Counted from the first letter of the stretch, positions 37,739 through 47,379 are shown. The stretch: 64,000 nucleotides of DNA from Bin87 sp963666865 (GCA_963666865.1 OY763072.1:2046001-2110000), one strand, 5' to 3'. A program made the numbers and translations. The notes: generated by a model from the sequence alone, not told the origin.

Positions 37739-38524
37739 CTAAGCGCTCTCAACCGTTGCGAGGTATTGAGCGTCCGCCAACTCTGCTGACTTGATGAAGT
37801 CCTGGCTGGCCAGTTGTTGCTCTCCCATCTCTTTGTAGGCCAGCCCTCGGTTCCCGTAGGGAAGTGGGCCGTCGGGGTCAAGCTTTATCGCCGCCTCGAA
37901 GTAACCGACGGCCTTCTCCGGTACCTCCAAGTCCAGGAACAGCACGCCGGCGTTGTTGTGGTGCATCGGGTCGTCGCCGTCCAGTGCCAATGCGTTTCCG
38001 AAGTCCCGGTACGCCTCTTTGAAATCCCCGCGTTCCAAGTGTGCCAGTCCTCGGTTTCCGTGGGCAACGTCCAGCGCGCCGTCGAGTGCAATGGCCCTGT
38101 CGAGGTGCTGGAGGGCTTGGTCCACGGCCCCAATTTCCAAAAACAACAGACCGAGGTTGTTCTGGGGCGGCGCGAATTTGTCGTCCAGGGCGGCGGCGCT
38201 CAGAAAGTTGCGGAAAGCCCTGCTCAGGTCGAAGTCCGAGTACTTTATCCCCAGGTTGTTTCTGCGAATGGCTAGTACGCCTGGCTCGGCGTTGTGCGTC
38301 CTCTCGGACGGGTCGATGTACAACGCCCGCGACGCCATGGCAGTTCTGAGCAGTATGGTCGCGCGTTCGGACTCGCTCAGTGTCTTGCGTAGCAGTTGAG
38401 CGGCGTCGGCATCCTCTGCCGGGTGGGAAATGCAGACGGAGGTGGGAGCGTTCAAACCTATCCCGGATGTGCGGGGCTCTTTGATCATCCGATGGTAGTC
38501 GTAGTCGGATCTGATGGCCGTCAT
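37739..38524 (-). CDS. Tetratricopeptide-repeat protein
   Basis: The 261-residue cytoplasmic protein has at least four TPR units from about residue 85: NNLGIKYSDFDLSRAFRNFL, NNLGLLFLEIGAVDQALQHL, GNRGLAHLERGDFKEAYRDF, NNAGVLFLDLEVPEKAVGYF and GNRGLAYKEMGEQQLASQDF. The 85-residue N-terminal part is not recognised. TPR arrays are protein-interaction scaffolds, so no pathway is implied. The downstream truncated PIN frame begins right after its stop codon. Confidence 0.8.
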   Translation of the reverse strand: MTAIRSDYDYHRMIKEPRTSGIGLNAPTSVCISHPAEDADAAQLLRKTLSESERATILLRTAMASRALYIDPSERTHNAEPGVLAIRRNNLGIKYSDFDLSRAFRNFLSAAALDDKFAPPQNNLGLLFLEIGAVDQALQHLDRAIALDGALDVAHGNRGLAHLERGDFKEAYRDFGNALALDGDDPMHHNNAGVLFLDLEVPEKAVGYFEAAIKLDPDGPLPYGNRGLAYKEMGEQQLASQDFIKSAELADAQYLATVESA

Positions 38525-38834
38525 GGTGGTCTCTCGCGGTTCGTTTCCGTCGTCATCCTGATTTTATCATCCTCAGAGTTGGCCCTCGTAGTCGGAGGTT
38601 GCGGCCACGCTGGGTGTTGGCATTGGAGAGTTGGTAACGATGTGCGACTGTTCTAGAAATCTAGCCGGAACCCCTACTCGTTTTCTGCACACTATTGGCG
38701 CAATTCTGCGGGTTTTGGCACCGCCTGGGCCGCGACGGCGGCATCTGATTAACGACAATAAGGAATGCCTCTGACGTCGACTATTTTTGCCGGTTGAGGT
38801 GGGGTAAAACCCTCCGGCACGGAGGTGCCGGATT

Positions 38835-40337
38835 TTGATCAAAGACCGACAAGTCGCATTGTTGAGGCAGAGACTTATGGAAGGAAAGAACCAGGAAACT
38901 GCGGCGGCCATGGCGGGGATGTGTGTGCGTTCGGCACGGAAGTGGCAGGATGGCCCGTTGCCCTCGGAAACCAAGCAAGAGCGGTGGTGGCGGACCCGGT
39001 CCGATCCCTTCGACGGGGTGTGGGACGAGGAGATTGAGCCCCTGCTCCGCGGCGATCCCAAGGGCAAGCTGAAGGCAACGACAATTATCGAGTGGCTGGA
39101 GGAGCAGCATCCCGGCAGGTTCAGTGCCTCCCAGCTCAGGACGTTGCAACGACGATTACAAGACTGGCGGGCGCTGAATGGTCCGGACCAAGAGGTGTAC
39201 TTCCCCCAGGAGCATCCGCCGGGACGGGAGGCCCAGTTCGACTTCACTCACGGCAATTCCCTGGGAGTTACCATCGCCGGCCAGCCCTACCCTCACCTGC
39301 TGTTCCAGCTGATCCTCAGCCACTCGGGCTGGCGCTACGCCGAGGTGGCCACCGGCGAGACCTTCCTGGCGCTGAAGCAGGGACTACAGAATGCGCTGTG
39401 GACCCTGGGCGGCGTCCCCGAGGTGGCGCGCTCCGACAATACCTCCGCCGCCACTCACGAATTGAAGGGTAGCCGCGGCCGGGCGCTAAACGACAATTAC
39501 ACCGCCCTACTGGACCATTACGGCCTGCGCTCCACCCGCATCAATCGCGGCCAGAGCCATGAAAACGGCGTCGCCGAGCACGCACACTACCGCCTGAAGG
39601 ACGCCGTGGATCAGGCCCTGATCCTGAGAGGCAGCCGCGATTTCCACACTGGCGACGATTACGCCCGCTTCGTCAGGGAGATGGTGGAGAAGCGCAATCG
39701 CTTGGTGAGGGGGAAGCTGGAGCAGGAAATGGCTTGCCTAGGGCCCCTGCCCACAGCCCCCATGCCGGAATACGCCAACTACCGATCCAAGGTGCGCCGG
39801 TGGAGCACCATCCAAGTAGCGGGACGGAGCTACAGCGTGCCCTCCCGTCTCATCAACAAGGAGGTACAGATCCGCCTCTATTCCGATCACCTCGAAGTGT
39901 ACTACAAGGGCCATTTCGTGGAACGCATGGCACGGGTGCGCGGTGATGGGGAAGTAAACGTCAATTACCGCCACGTCATCAATTCCCTGGTGCGCAAGCC
40001 GGGCGCGTTTGCCCGGTACCGGTTCCGAGAGCAACTGTTTCCCACCATGCACTTCCGGCTGGCCTACGACGCCCTCAAGGAATGGCGCGGGGAACGGGCC
40101 GACGTGGAGTACGTGCGCATTCTGCACCTGGCGGCCACCACCATGGAAGCCAACGTGGACAGCGCCCTGTCCCTGCTGCTGGAGGCCGGTAAGCCCTTCG
40201 ACTACGCCGAGGTGCGGGAGTTGGCCGAGCCCAAGCCGCCCGAGGCTCCGGCGCTGATGCTGTGCGGCAAGCCGGACCTGAAGATCTACGACGGTCTGCT
40301 CACCGTCAGCCTGGCCGGCGCGGGGGTGTGCGGATGA
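38835..40337 (+). CDS. istA: IS21 transposase IstA
   Basis: A 500-residue DDE transposase: N-terminal HTH (RQRLMEGKNQETAAAMAGMCVRSARKW), then the catalytic core with EAQFDFTHGNSLGV (first Asp), EVARSDNTSAATHEL (second Asp) and RGQSHENGVAEHAHYRLKDA (Glu), then a beta-rich C-terminal domain (STIQVAGRSYSVPSRLINKEV). TTG 38835 is the start, with GGAGGTG upstream. The end overlaps istB by four bases, as usual for IS21. It is open throughout and has no palindrome. Confidence 0.92.
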   Translation: MIKDRQVALLRQRLMEGKNQETAAAMAGMCVRSARKWQDGPLPSETKQERWWRTRSDPFDGVWDEEIEPLLRGDPKGKLKATTIIEWLEEQHPGRFSASQLRTLQRRLQDWRALNGPDQEVYFPQEHPPGREAQFDFTHGNSLGVTIAGQPYPHLLFQLILSHSGWRYAEVATGETFLALKQGLQNALWTLGGVPEVARSDNTSAATHELKGSRGRALNDNYTALLDHYGLRSTRINRGQSHENGVAEHAHYRLKDAVDQALILRGSRDFHTGDDYARFVREMVEKRNRLVRGKLEQEMACLGPLPTAPMPEYANYRSKVRRWSTIQVAGRSYSVPSRLINKEVQIRLYSDHLEVYYKGHFVERMARVRGDGEVNVNYRHVINSLVRKPGAFARYRFREQLFPTMHFRLAYDALKEWRGERADVEYVRILHLAATTMEANVDSALSLLLEAGKPFDYAEVRELAEPKPPEAPALMLCGKPDLKIYDGLLTVSLAGAGVCG

Positions 40338-41124
40338 TGGACACCGACACCAGCGTGATACAGGAGCGCATCGGTGAGCTCTGCCACCAATTTCCGCCGG
40401 AGGCGGACCCACCATGGGCGCCCAGTCGGTGGCCCGTTTCACGGAGGCCGGCCACGGCGACGCTCTGTCCACCTTCCTGGAGGTGCTGGAGCAGGAGGCT
40501 GAGGACCGCCGCCACCGGCGCATCAACCGGCTGCGTCAGGCATCCAAGCTCCCTGCGGGCAAGACCTGGGAAACCTTTGAGCATCACCGGATGCCCTTGG
40601 CCCTGCGCCAACAGCTGGACCAACTGGCCCAGGGCAGCTTCGTCGAACACGGCGTCAACGTGCTGGCATTCGGGCTACCCGGCACCGGCAAGACCCACGC
40701 GCTCTGCGCTCTGGGCCATCGCCTGGTGGAAGCCGGCCACTCCGTCCTCTTCGCCCCAGCCTACCGCCTGGTGCAGGAACTCCTCGCCGCCAAGCGGGAC
40801 TTCGCCCTGCCCCGACAACTGCGCAAGCTGGACAACTTCGACTTCCTCCTCCTGGACGACCTGGGCTACCTCCCCCAGGGGAACGAGGAGTCCGAGGTCC
40901 TCTTCACACTCATCGCTGAACGCTACGAGCGGAGGTCGCTGGGCATCACGTCCAACCTGGTCTTCTCCGAGTGGGAGCGCATCTTCGCCAACCCCATGGC
41001 CACCGCCGCGGCGATTGACCGGGTGGTCCACCACGCCGTCATCCTGGAATTCGACGTCCCTAGCTACCGGACTGATGCAGCCCAACAGCGGGGCCAGTCA
41101 GAGGGGGTGAACCGGCAAAACTAA
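40334..41124 (+). pseudogene. istB: IS21 helper ATPase IstB, frame broken by palindrome
   Basis: ATG 40334 begins MMDTDTSVIQERIGELCHQF. The 15-bp palindrome 40393-40407 then shifts the frame, and the protein continues from about 40408 as PTMGAQSVARFTEAGH. The AAA+ core is intact in the second frame: GLPGTGKTH (Walker A), DFLLLDDLGYLP (Walker B), GITSNLVFSEWERIF (sensor) and a C-terminal VILEFDVPSYRTD. A downstream ATG 40414 could give a protein lacking about 25 residues, which might keep some function. Confidence 0.85.
40393..40407. repeat. 15-bp palindrome TCCGCC-GGA-GGCGGA
   Basis: After ELCHQF in istB. Fifteen bases stand where about seven are expected (for RL), shifting the frame. Confidence 0.85.
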
Positions 41125-41363
41125 TCGACGGCAATTCGGCAAATCTGGTTGACGCGGAACAGCATCATCTCCGCCGCGCTAGCGGGCACAGGACGAAGCG
41201 ACACCGACATCTGGCATCAGAACAAGCGGCAACCCCGCTGGGCGGAGGTTGGTCGGTGGATATTCCCTACAATGGTCACGCAGGGCGGGAACTAACGCAC
41301 CCAGCCGGCTGGACGGAGGAGAATAGGTTGTAATCCGCCTCGTCCAGAGGCCCGGGTCCAGCT

Positions 41364-42243
41364 AGTGTCATGTATCCAAAGTGCGTTGGCAAAAGCGGGC
41401 CACGTTGGCGAGTATCTGGTCGGCGGTTTTCGTCCAGACAAATGGCTTGGGGTCTTCGTTGGTAACGTCCAGGTAGCGGTAGATGGCCGCTTCAAGCTCT
41501 CCGCTGCTTGATGGACGCCCCGACGCAGTTGTTTCTCCGTCAGCAGCGCAAACCACCTTTCCACCAGGTTCAACCAGGACGCGCTGGTGGGGGTGAAGTG
41601 CAAGTGGAAACGGGGTCGCTTGGCCAGCCAGTTGGGGACCAGCGCCGTCTTGTGGGTGGCGTAGTGGTCCACGATGAGGTGGACGTCCAGGTCGGTGGGC
41701 ACCTCCGCCTCGATGGTATCGAGGAACTTGCGGAACTCCACCGCTCGGTGTCGTTGATGGCAACGGCCAATCACTTTGCCGGTGCTGGCGTCCAGGGCGG
41801 CAAAGAGCGACACCGTGCCGTGGCCCAGGTAGTCATGGGTGCGCCGTTCCGCCTGTCCCGGACGCATGGGTAGCAGCGGACGGGTGCGGTCCAACGCCTG
41901 GATCTGGGACTTCTCGTCCACGCACAGGACCAGCGCTCGATCCGGCGGGTCCAGATACAGACCCACGATGTCCCGCACCTTCTCGATGAAGAAGGGGTTC
42001 GACGACAGCTTGAAGGCTTCGGTGCGGTGCGGTTGCAATCCGAAGGCCCGCCAGATGCGACTGACGGTGTTGTGGCTCAACCCGCTGCGTTGGGCCATGG
42101 ATCGGGTGCTCCAGTGGGTGGCGTCCTTGGGCGTGGTCTCCAGGGTCAGCGTGATCACTCGCTCCACGTCGTCATCGGTAACCGCACGGGGCCGGCCGCT
42201 GCGGGGCTCGTCGGACAGGCCGTCCAGTCTCCGCTCCAGGAAC
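41364..42243 (-). pseudogene. IS630 element A transposase, third copy, truncated and frameshifted
   Basis: The right end (CTAGTGTCATGTATCC) and most of the DDE transposase are diverged from the copies at 10 and 13 kb. ERRLDGLSDEPRSGRPRAV marks the point where homology begins; the N-terminal HTH and left end are missing. A one-base shift near 41515 moves the C-terminus (SSGELEAAIYRYLDVTNEDP to RTLDT) into another frame. The 41131-41363 and 42244-42425 flanks hold no gene I can identify. Confidence 0.8.
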
Positions 42244-43157
42244 CGGTCTGTGATGGGTGTGTGGCAAATGCCGAGTTCCGCGGATAGGCTCCAAAATACC
42301 TCCGGTGATCTGTTCTTTCCCCCGCGAAAACAAGACCTCATCGTTCGTCCGGTGCCGGCCTCTCGGGACGCTCGCGATCCACCGGCGCCATGCTTCCGAA
42401 AACTGGCCGGGGTTCCACTGCGACTGCTAGAAAGCGGGCCGGAAAGCCCTGGTCGGGGAGAGCGATAGCGCCAGTGCTGGCGACCTGAGCCAGGCCAACG
42501 TCCAGGTTGGCAGCAGGTGGTGATCCACGCCGAGATTGCCGCCGATTTCAGCGGTGGTGACGATGCAGTCGGAGCCATCGCCAGAATCACCGACCACACC
42601 GGTTTGGTTGGCCAGCAGGGTTAAGTTCGCCACCGTGGCGGCCAGGTACAACTGGAATTTGGTCTTGACCCGCCCGAAGTAGCGCGCCTGACGGATGCCC
42701 AACTGTTCCAGTCGAGCCAGTCGATGCTCCGCTACCACTCGTAGTTGCCGGTACCGGTCGTAGTCGGAGCTCTGCTGCAACGCCCGGGCCTCTTGCAACA
42801 AGCCTTCCTGTGGGTGGATCAGCACCTGCCTTCCCTTCCTGCCTGTGGCCGTAAAGCATCGGGACCGTAGCAGGCAGCCCTGGCACACCGCGCCGTCGAA
42901 CCGGAAGGCTTGCAGACGATACACCGTCCCAGCACTGTCGGTGCGTTTCCCCGCCGGCACAATGGTGCAGGTGACCTGTCCCGCCGGACAGGTACAGCTC
43001 CCGGCCAGCAGGTCGATGACGAAGTCATCCTTGGGGAAACACTTCCGGTTGGGACGGCCCGGCACTCGGGCCACCAGCTTGCGCCCGGCGTCAGCGAAAG
43101 CCTGGCGGGTGCCGCCGTCGCCGTAGGCGGTGTCACCCATGGCTTCCGCCACCGGTA

Positions 43158-43172
43158 TCCGCCTGCGGCGGA
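43158..43172. repeat. 15-bp palindrome TCCGCC-TGC-GGCGGA
   Basis: Read in frame as VRRRRI before PVAEAMGDTAYG of the IS1182 transposase. Confidence 0.85.
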
Positions 43173-43731
43173 CGCTGGCCTCGCTCTGTTCCCCCAACTC
43201 CAGCGCCCCCAGATTGTCGGGAGCGTTGCCCGCCAACACGTCCACCGCGGTGATCAATTGACTGTCGGTGTCCACCACCACGGCGGCCTTGTGCCCGTCG
43301 AAGCGCTTGCTCTTGCTCTTGTGGCCGTGGCGCATCTCCGGATCGTGCACCGACACCATCCGGTCCTTGCTCACACCCTCTTTCAGGCTCACCCCGCCGT
43401 CACCATTATCGTCGTCGTCACCACGCTTCACGTCCTGGAGCAGTAATTGGCCCAGCAACTCTGCCGCCTCAACTATGGCTTGCCGCTCACTGCTGTCGGC
43501 GTCCAGCCCGTCCTGGGCCTGCCGAGCCAACTCCAGCAACCGGTCGGCGTCGGCCACAATCTGTCCCAACAGCCTCCGCCGCGCCCGCCGGTTGGACCAG
43601 TCGATGGCCGCCTCTCCCTTTACGCTACTGCCCACGTAGCGCTTGTAACCGTGGCCCTCCGCCCAGCGCCGCACCGGTACACCCTCCACCGCCGAAAGCG
43701 CCCGCATCAGCTTCACGATGCCGTCGGCCAA

Positions 43732-43746
43732 TCCGCCTCAGGCGGG
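43732..43746. repeat. 15-bp palindrome, imperfect (TCCGCC-TCA-GGCGGG)
   Basis: Between KDTY and LADGIVKLM of the IS1182 transposase; one mismatch in the last arm base; shifts the frame. Confidence 0.8.
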
Positions 43747-44314
43747 TAGGTGTCCTTCACCGCACCACGCCCCAGGATGTACGTCGTGTCCATCGCCACC
43801 CGCATCCCACCCTTTCCCTTCAGGTAGCCGGCCTCCCGCGCCAGCCGCAGGCTCTGCTCGAACACTTCCCGAACCTTGTCATGCAAAATCAACTGGGCGC
43901 GGAACACCTGCAGCGTGCTCTTGGCAAAGGGCCGATCCTCGATCTCAATGCCCAACGCCACCTTCCACCGGATGTCGAAGTCGGCTCTGGCCTTGGCCTC
44001 GGCGTCACTGACCTTGTCGTGGGTCTGCAACAGCAGCGCCGTGGCCAACAGGCTCGGCGGCACGCTGACCCGGCCATTGTCCAGGCAGTACAGCTCGGCG
44101 AAGTCGGCGTCGCGGAACAACCGGCCCCGCAGTGACGCCAGCAGCCCATAGAAGGTGTCTTTGCCCACCAGATCCAGATACAACTGGTCCGCCTCCCAAA
44201 GCCCTCTCTGGTCGGATCGCTCGCCCAGCATGGTCTCACTTCACCCCGCTATCTCAGCTGGCCCGGAGTATAACCTCCACTTCGCCAGGCGGGGTTTCCA
44301 GCCAGCTTTCTAGC

Positions 44315-44741
44315 GGGACTTGTATCTGGGGCCGGCGACTGTCGCAAGAAGCCTATCCAGCAGACCGCTAGGGGGTTCCAGATGCGGGTTCCTGTACAGT
44401 CTCTGACGTCGCCCGGTTGTCCGGTAGCGGCTTGGAAATTCCGCACCGAGAGCGGTATCTCGACTGAACCGCCCGCCGCGCTCTGGACGCTCCCTGCGCT
44501 CGCGATCTGCCCATACGCCTTTACCCGATCCTGGCGAAACTGCATGGAGTGCCAGGTCCGATTGCGTCTACTCCCGCTGTTCCCGGTCTACCGCGGCCCT
44601 CCGCTGTTTTCCACGTTGAACGCTCGCCCAGCTGGTGGCGGGTGTTTCGCGTGATAACGTCAAAGCACGCGGCGGCCAGGTAGCTTGCGGCGGCGCATCA
44701 CGGTTCCCTGCTGGAATGGGCTGTTTTCACCCCCTCTACAG
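44315..44741. other. Intergenic region, no supportable gene
   Basis: Spacer between IS1182 and the membrane protein gene. Open frames present show no recognisable domain. Confidence 0.4.
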
Positions 44742-44758
44742 CAGCCGTGACACGGCTG
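44742..44758. promoter_or_regulatory. Perfect palindrome next to the ribosome binding site
   Basis: CAGCCGTG-A-CACGGCTG, an 8-bp dyad directly before AAAGGAG of the following gene. It could be an operator or an mRNA structure controlling translation. Confidence 0.45.
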
Positions 44759-44771
44759 AAAGGAGCGTGTT

Positions 44772-45311
44772 ATGACCGCAATGCCGGTTGTGCGATTGGT
44801 TGCGTTAGCGTTTCTCGTCGTCCTGGTGATCCTGTGCATCGTCGCGCCCGTCGCCGGTGTAGTGTTCGGCGCTGTGGGTGGCATCGTCCTGTCCCCTTAT
44901 CTGATGGTGGCTACCGCCAAGGGCCATCGTCGACGGTTCGAAGATGCCAGGACCGATCTCGAGCCAGGAGAAGAGGCTCGCTTCTGGTGGAAATCGGGTT
45001 TCCCATCAATGGGAGCCCGATGGGTGGTGGTCACCACGGAACGCCTGTTGTTTCCGCGGCCGGCTTGGGGAGGTCCACGTACCCGGTCGATTCCGTTCTC
45101 CGAAATCTATCGGGCGGACACGTCCGAACGCTCCATCGGCGTTGGGGCGTACAGCGGTGGGTTGATCGTGGGTACCACGCTTTCCAGCCGCTATCTGGAG
45201 CTGGATCTGGTCAACGGCGATGTGGTCAGGATCAAGGTGGATCGGCCCCAGGTGCTGCACCAACGTCTGAATGATGCGTTCGCCGAATGGGTCCAACGGC
45301 CGACGGTATGA
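44772..45311 (+). CDS. Membrane protein with PH-like domain
   Basis: A 179-residue protein. One or two hydrophobic segments (about 8-50: LVALAFLVVLVILCIVAPVAGVVFGAVGGIVLSPYLMV) precede a cytoplasmic part with strand patterns like bacterial PH domains: SMGARWVVVTTERLLFPRPAWGG, RSIPFSEIYRADTS, LSSRYLELDLVNGDVVRIKV, then a closing helix HQRLNDAFAEWVQ. AAAGGAG is well placed before ATG 44772. The function is unknown; bPH proteins are often involved in membrane stress. Confidence 0.6.
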   Translation: MTAMPVVRLVALAFLVVLVILCIVAPVAGVVFGAVGGIVLSPYLMVATAKGHRRRFEDARTDLEPGEEARFWWKSGFPSMGARWVVVTTERLLFPRPAWGGPRTRSIPFSEIYRADTSERSIGVGAYSGGLIVGTTLSSRYLELDLVNGDVVRIKVDRPQVLHQRLNDAFAEWVQRPTV

Positions 45312-45381
45312 AGTCGCCCGACTAACTACTTCCGCGGGGCATCCCTGCGCGAGCGGGGAGCGGTAGGTTAGGCGGGCACTG

Positions 45382-45762
45382 TTACTGAGCGCTGGTTTCG
45401 GGCAACATGGACTCCAGCGTGTCCGCCAGGGTCTCGATTTGGTCCAAATGGCGGCGCACCGTCCGTGATCTCAATACGTCCTCGTAAAAGTTTACGTGGA
45501 GGCTGTTGGCCAAGGCGAACCGGTCTACGAGGGAGTCATCGCCGGTTTCTGTGGCCAATTCTTCGACTGCTTGGGTGAGCAGCCCGTGGTGGCGATGTGG
45601 CCAGCCACGGAACTCGGCTACGGCCTTGACCATCTGGGCGGCGGCTCCCCAGCCCTTTTCGGAGGCTTGGCGCAAGTCGCCCAGTGCGAGTTCGGCGCGG
45701 GCTTGCTGCAGCAGGTGGCGACTGGCGGCATGGTATTTCTGCGTTGTCACGGTGTTCCTCAT
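45382..45762 (-). CDS. HEPN-domain protein of PaREP1 type
   Basis: About 126 all-alpha residues: HAASRHLLQQARAELALGDLRQASEKGWGAAAQMVKAVAE, then RHHGLLTQAVEELATETG, then ALANSLHVNFYEDVLRSRTVRRHLDQIETLADTLE. The 'A.EL..GD..QASEK.WGA....VKA.A' block is characteristic of the PaREP1/HEPN family, known from archaea and some bacteria. HEPN proteins are often RNases or partners of nucleotidyltransferases; no partner gene is evident. ATG 45762 or 45777 are possible starts. Confidence 0.65.
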   Translation of the reverse strand: MRNTVTTQKYHAASRHLLQQARAELALGDLRQASEKGWGAAAQMVKAVAEFRGWPHRHHGLLTQAVEELATETGDDSLVDRFALANSLHVNFYEDVLRSRTVRRHLDQIETLADTLESMLPETSAQ

Positions 45763-45777
45763 CTGCAAGTGTAGCAC

Positions 45778-46612
45778 GTCCGAAACTGGGACCGGTTGCG
45801 ACGTTGGCGCGCAGTTCTTTCCCCCAGTGGTTGAGGGACTCCAGGACCGCGATGGTGGGTCGGCACTGCTGGCGGTATATCCTCGCGCGTGCCGGGGCCA
45901 ACCATCAGGAGCGTGGTGGCCGGGCGGTTGCGACGGGTGAATCCCTGCTCTCGCGGAGTCAACTATGCCACTTTGAGGGCGCGATGGGCGATAGCCACCA
46001 TTCGCGTCCTCCGCTCGTCAGGACCGAGCGTTCCCGAGTATCGGTGTCCGCGGTGCTCTGGTAGGCGTCCTGTTAGCGCGCCGGATCACGGCTTGTCGAA
46101 TCATTTGCTGTTGCTGCGTCTGCTGTCAGAATTGCGGCGTGGTCCCGCTCGTCGGTCCGTCTTCAAATGGGATCTCGTGCAGCATGGCGCTCTGGCAGCC
46201 CTCGTGGATCAGTAAGCTCTGGGCTCGTGTTCGTCTTCCTTGACCGTTGTCACGACGGCCACCACGTTCCCTTTCACTCGCTGTCCGCAGGATAAGCATG
46301 TGCTCCGCACCCGGTATTTGCTGATCGGCATGACGCTCTCGCCTTCGTCGGCATCCCTGTTTCGCCCGACGTATCGTCTGTAGTTACGCTTGTCGGGGCC
46401 TGGGACTCGTCTGGCCCAAATAAAAGCCATAGAGCGATTCTATGGCTATCGGGTAGCTTCGGACGCCCTGCCCCTGAAAAACTCGTCTATGTGGCTGAAA
46501 ATGGCCCGTTTGACCCTTTCTGTCCCGCGGCACCCCGGCCCTGTTTTCCGGGGCTTCCCGCTGCACCCCGGTATTCCGCCCTGCTTTGGCCCATACTGTC
46601 CCCCCAAATCCC
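45778..46612. other. Region without a confident gene
   Basis: Several broken frames occur. A 40-codon minus-strand frame at 46209-46331 (MPISKYRVRSTCLSCGQRV) has one CX2C pair but no ribosome binding site. A minus-strand stretch near 45800-45900 (RARIYRQQCRPTIAVLESLN) looks protein-like but has no start, and may be remains of a gene upstream of the HEPN gene. Confidence 0.35.
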
Positions 46613-47311
46613 TCATTCAGTCCTAGGCCCGTTGGTTGACGCGTCCTGGTGTTTCGTGCTGGAGCGAATGAAACGAATGAAGCGTATGAAGTCAGAGATT
46701 TGCTCTTCGTCTTCGTACGTCAGGTCCGCTTGCGCGTCGAGATATGCCTGAATGACTGGACTGTTCCCTGCGGCTGAGTCAGGCTCATCGGCTCCGATGC
46801 GGCTTGAACCTACGATCCGGCTCATGGGCGTGAACCAGTCAGGCGTCTTTCCGTAAAGATTTGCCAGCTTCTCGACGGTGTCTGGCGTTGGGTTCGCCTT
46901 GCCTTTCTCGTACCTGCCCAGGGCGCTTTTACCGATTCCGGCTTTTGCTGCCGCTTCTGTCTGCGTCAGCCTTGCCTCTTCACGCGCCGCCAGCAATTTT
47001 GGTCCGTTGACGGGGATCCGGTTGTACCTCATTCGGCTGGTGAATAGCTCGATGGGACTGATTCGGTTCGGGTTGGTGATCATTTCGGGTTGGACGTCGT
47101 AATGAACTGCCAGGCGCTGGATATTCTCCGGGCTGGGTTCGGTCCTGCCCGCTTCCCAGTTCCGGATCGTCTGCGCCGATACCTTCAAAAAATCGGCGAC
47201 CGATATCTGGGACATCTGGCGTTCCAGCCTGGACCGTCTGAGCCGATTGCCCAATTGGGCGAGGGCTTCTTTCCGGGCTTCGGCCCCTATGCTCCTGTCG
47301 TCGCTCTCCAT
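46613..47311 (-). CDS. Transcriptional regulator with two XRE-type HTH domains (1)
   Basis: The 232-residue protein has two HTH_3 domains. The first, about 18-75, is RRSRLERQMSQISVADFLKV and SAQTIRNWEAGRTEPSPENI. The second, about 105-160, is LLAAREEARLTQTEAAAKAG and IGKSALGRYEKGKANPTPDT. An acidic C-terminal tail ends with FIRFIRFIR, coded by a short tandem repeat. It shares architecture and linker position with the gene just upstream (47380-48090), so these are tandem paralogues. It was probably transcribed after that gene from the region near 48.1 kb. Start ATG 47311 lacks a strong ribosome binding site. Confidence 0.85.
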   Translation of the reverse strand: MESDDRSIGAEARKEALAQLGNRLRRSRLERQMSQISVADFLKVSAQTIRNWEAGRTEPSPENIQRLAVHYDVQPEMITNPNRISPIELFTSRMRYNRIPVNGPKLLAAREEARLTQTEAAAKAGIGKSALGRYEKGKANPTPDTVEKLANLYGKTPDWFTPMSRIVGSSRIGADEPDSAAGNSPVIQAYLDAQADLTYEDEEQISDFIRFIRFIRSSTKHQDASTNGPRTE

Positions 47312-47379
47312 GCAGTCATCATAACCGCACGCTTTATGACTTGGCTACCCGGCCGAGTGCTGCTGCCCCTGTGCGACGT

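Larger units (their letters stand above)
38776..41130. mobile_element. IS21-family element
   Basis: The ends contain the imperfect inverted repeat GTCGACTATTTTTGCCGGTT on the left and GTCGATTAGTTTTGCCGGTT on the right when complemented. They flank istA and istB. Limits may extend a few bases outward. Confidence 0.8.
42427..44231 (-). pseudogene. IS1182 transposase, frame broken by palindrome
   Basis: ATG 44231 opens a good IS1182 N-terminus (FYGLLASLRGRLFRDADF, VPPSLLATALLLQTHDKVSD, KSTLQVFRAQLILHDK) to MDTTYILGRGAVKDTY. A palindrome at 43732-43746 then shifts the frame and the rest continues from 43731: LADGIVKLMRALSAVEG, KRFDGHKAAVVVD, MGDTAYGDGGTRQAFADAG, a cysteine cluster (CTCPAGQVTC, CQGCLLRSRC) and RYFGRVKTKFQLYLAATVANLTLL. 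A second palindrome at 43158 is read in frame. Confidence 0.85.
42426..44314. mobile_element. IS1182-family element flanked by CTAG
   Basis: The ends read GCTAGAAAGCGGGCCGGAAA on the left and GCTAGAAAGCTGGCTGGAAA on the right when complemented. CTAG is at both edges. One transposase gene, broken by a palindrome, fills it. Confidence 0.85.

Noticed and set aside
44382..44654. A 90-codon plus-strand frame after IS1182
   Set aside because: Composition fits no protein family and it has no start signal.
46209..46331. Small minus-strand ORF with one CX2C pair
   Set aside because: No ribosome binding site, only two cysteines and no recognisable family; noted in the region entry but not called a gene.
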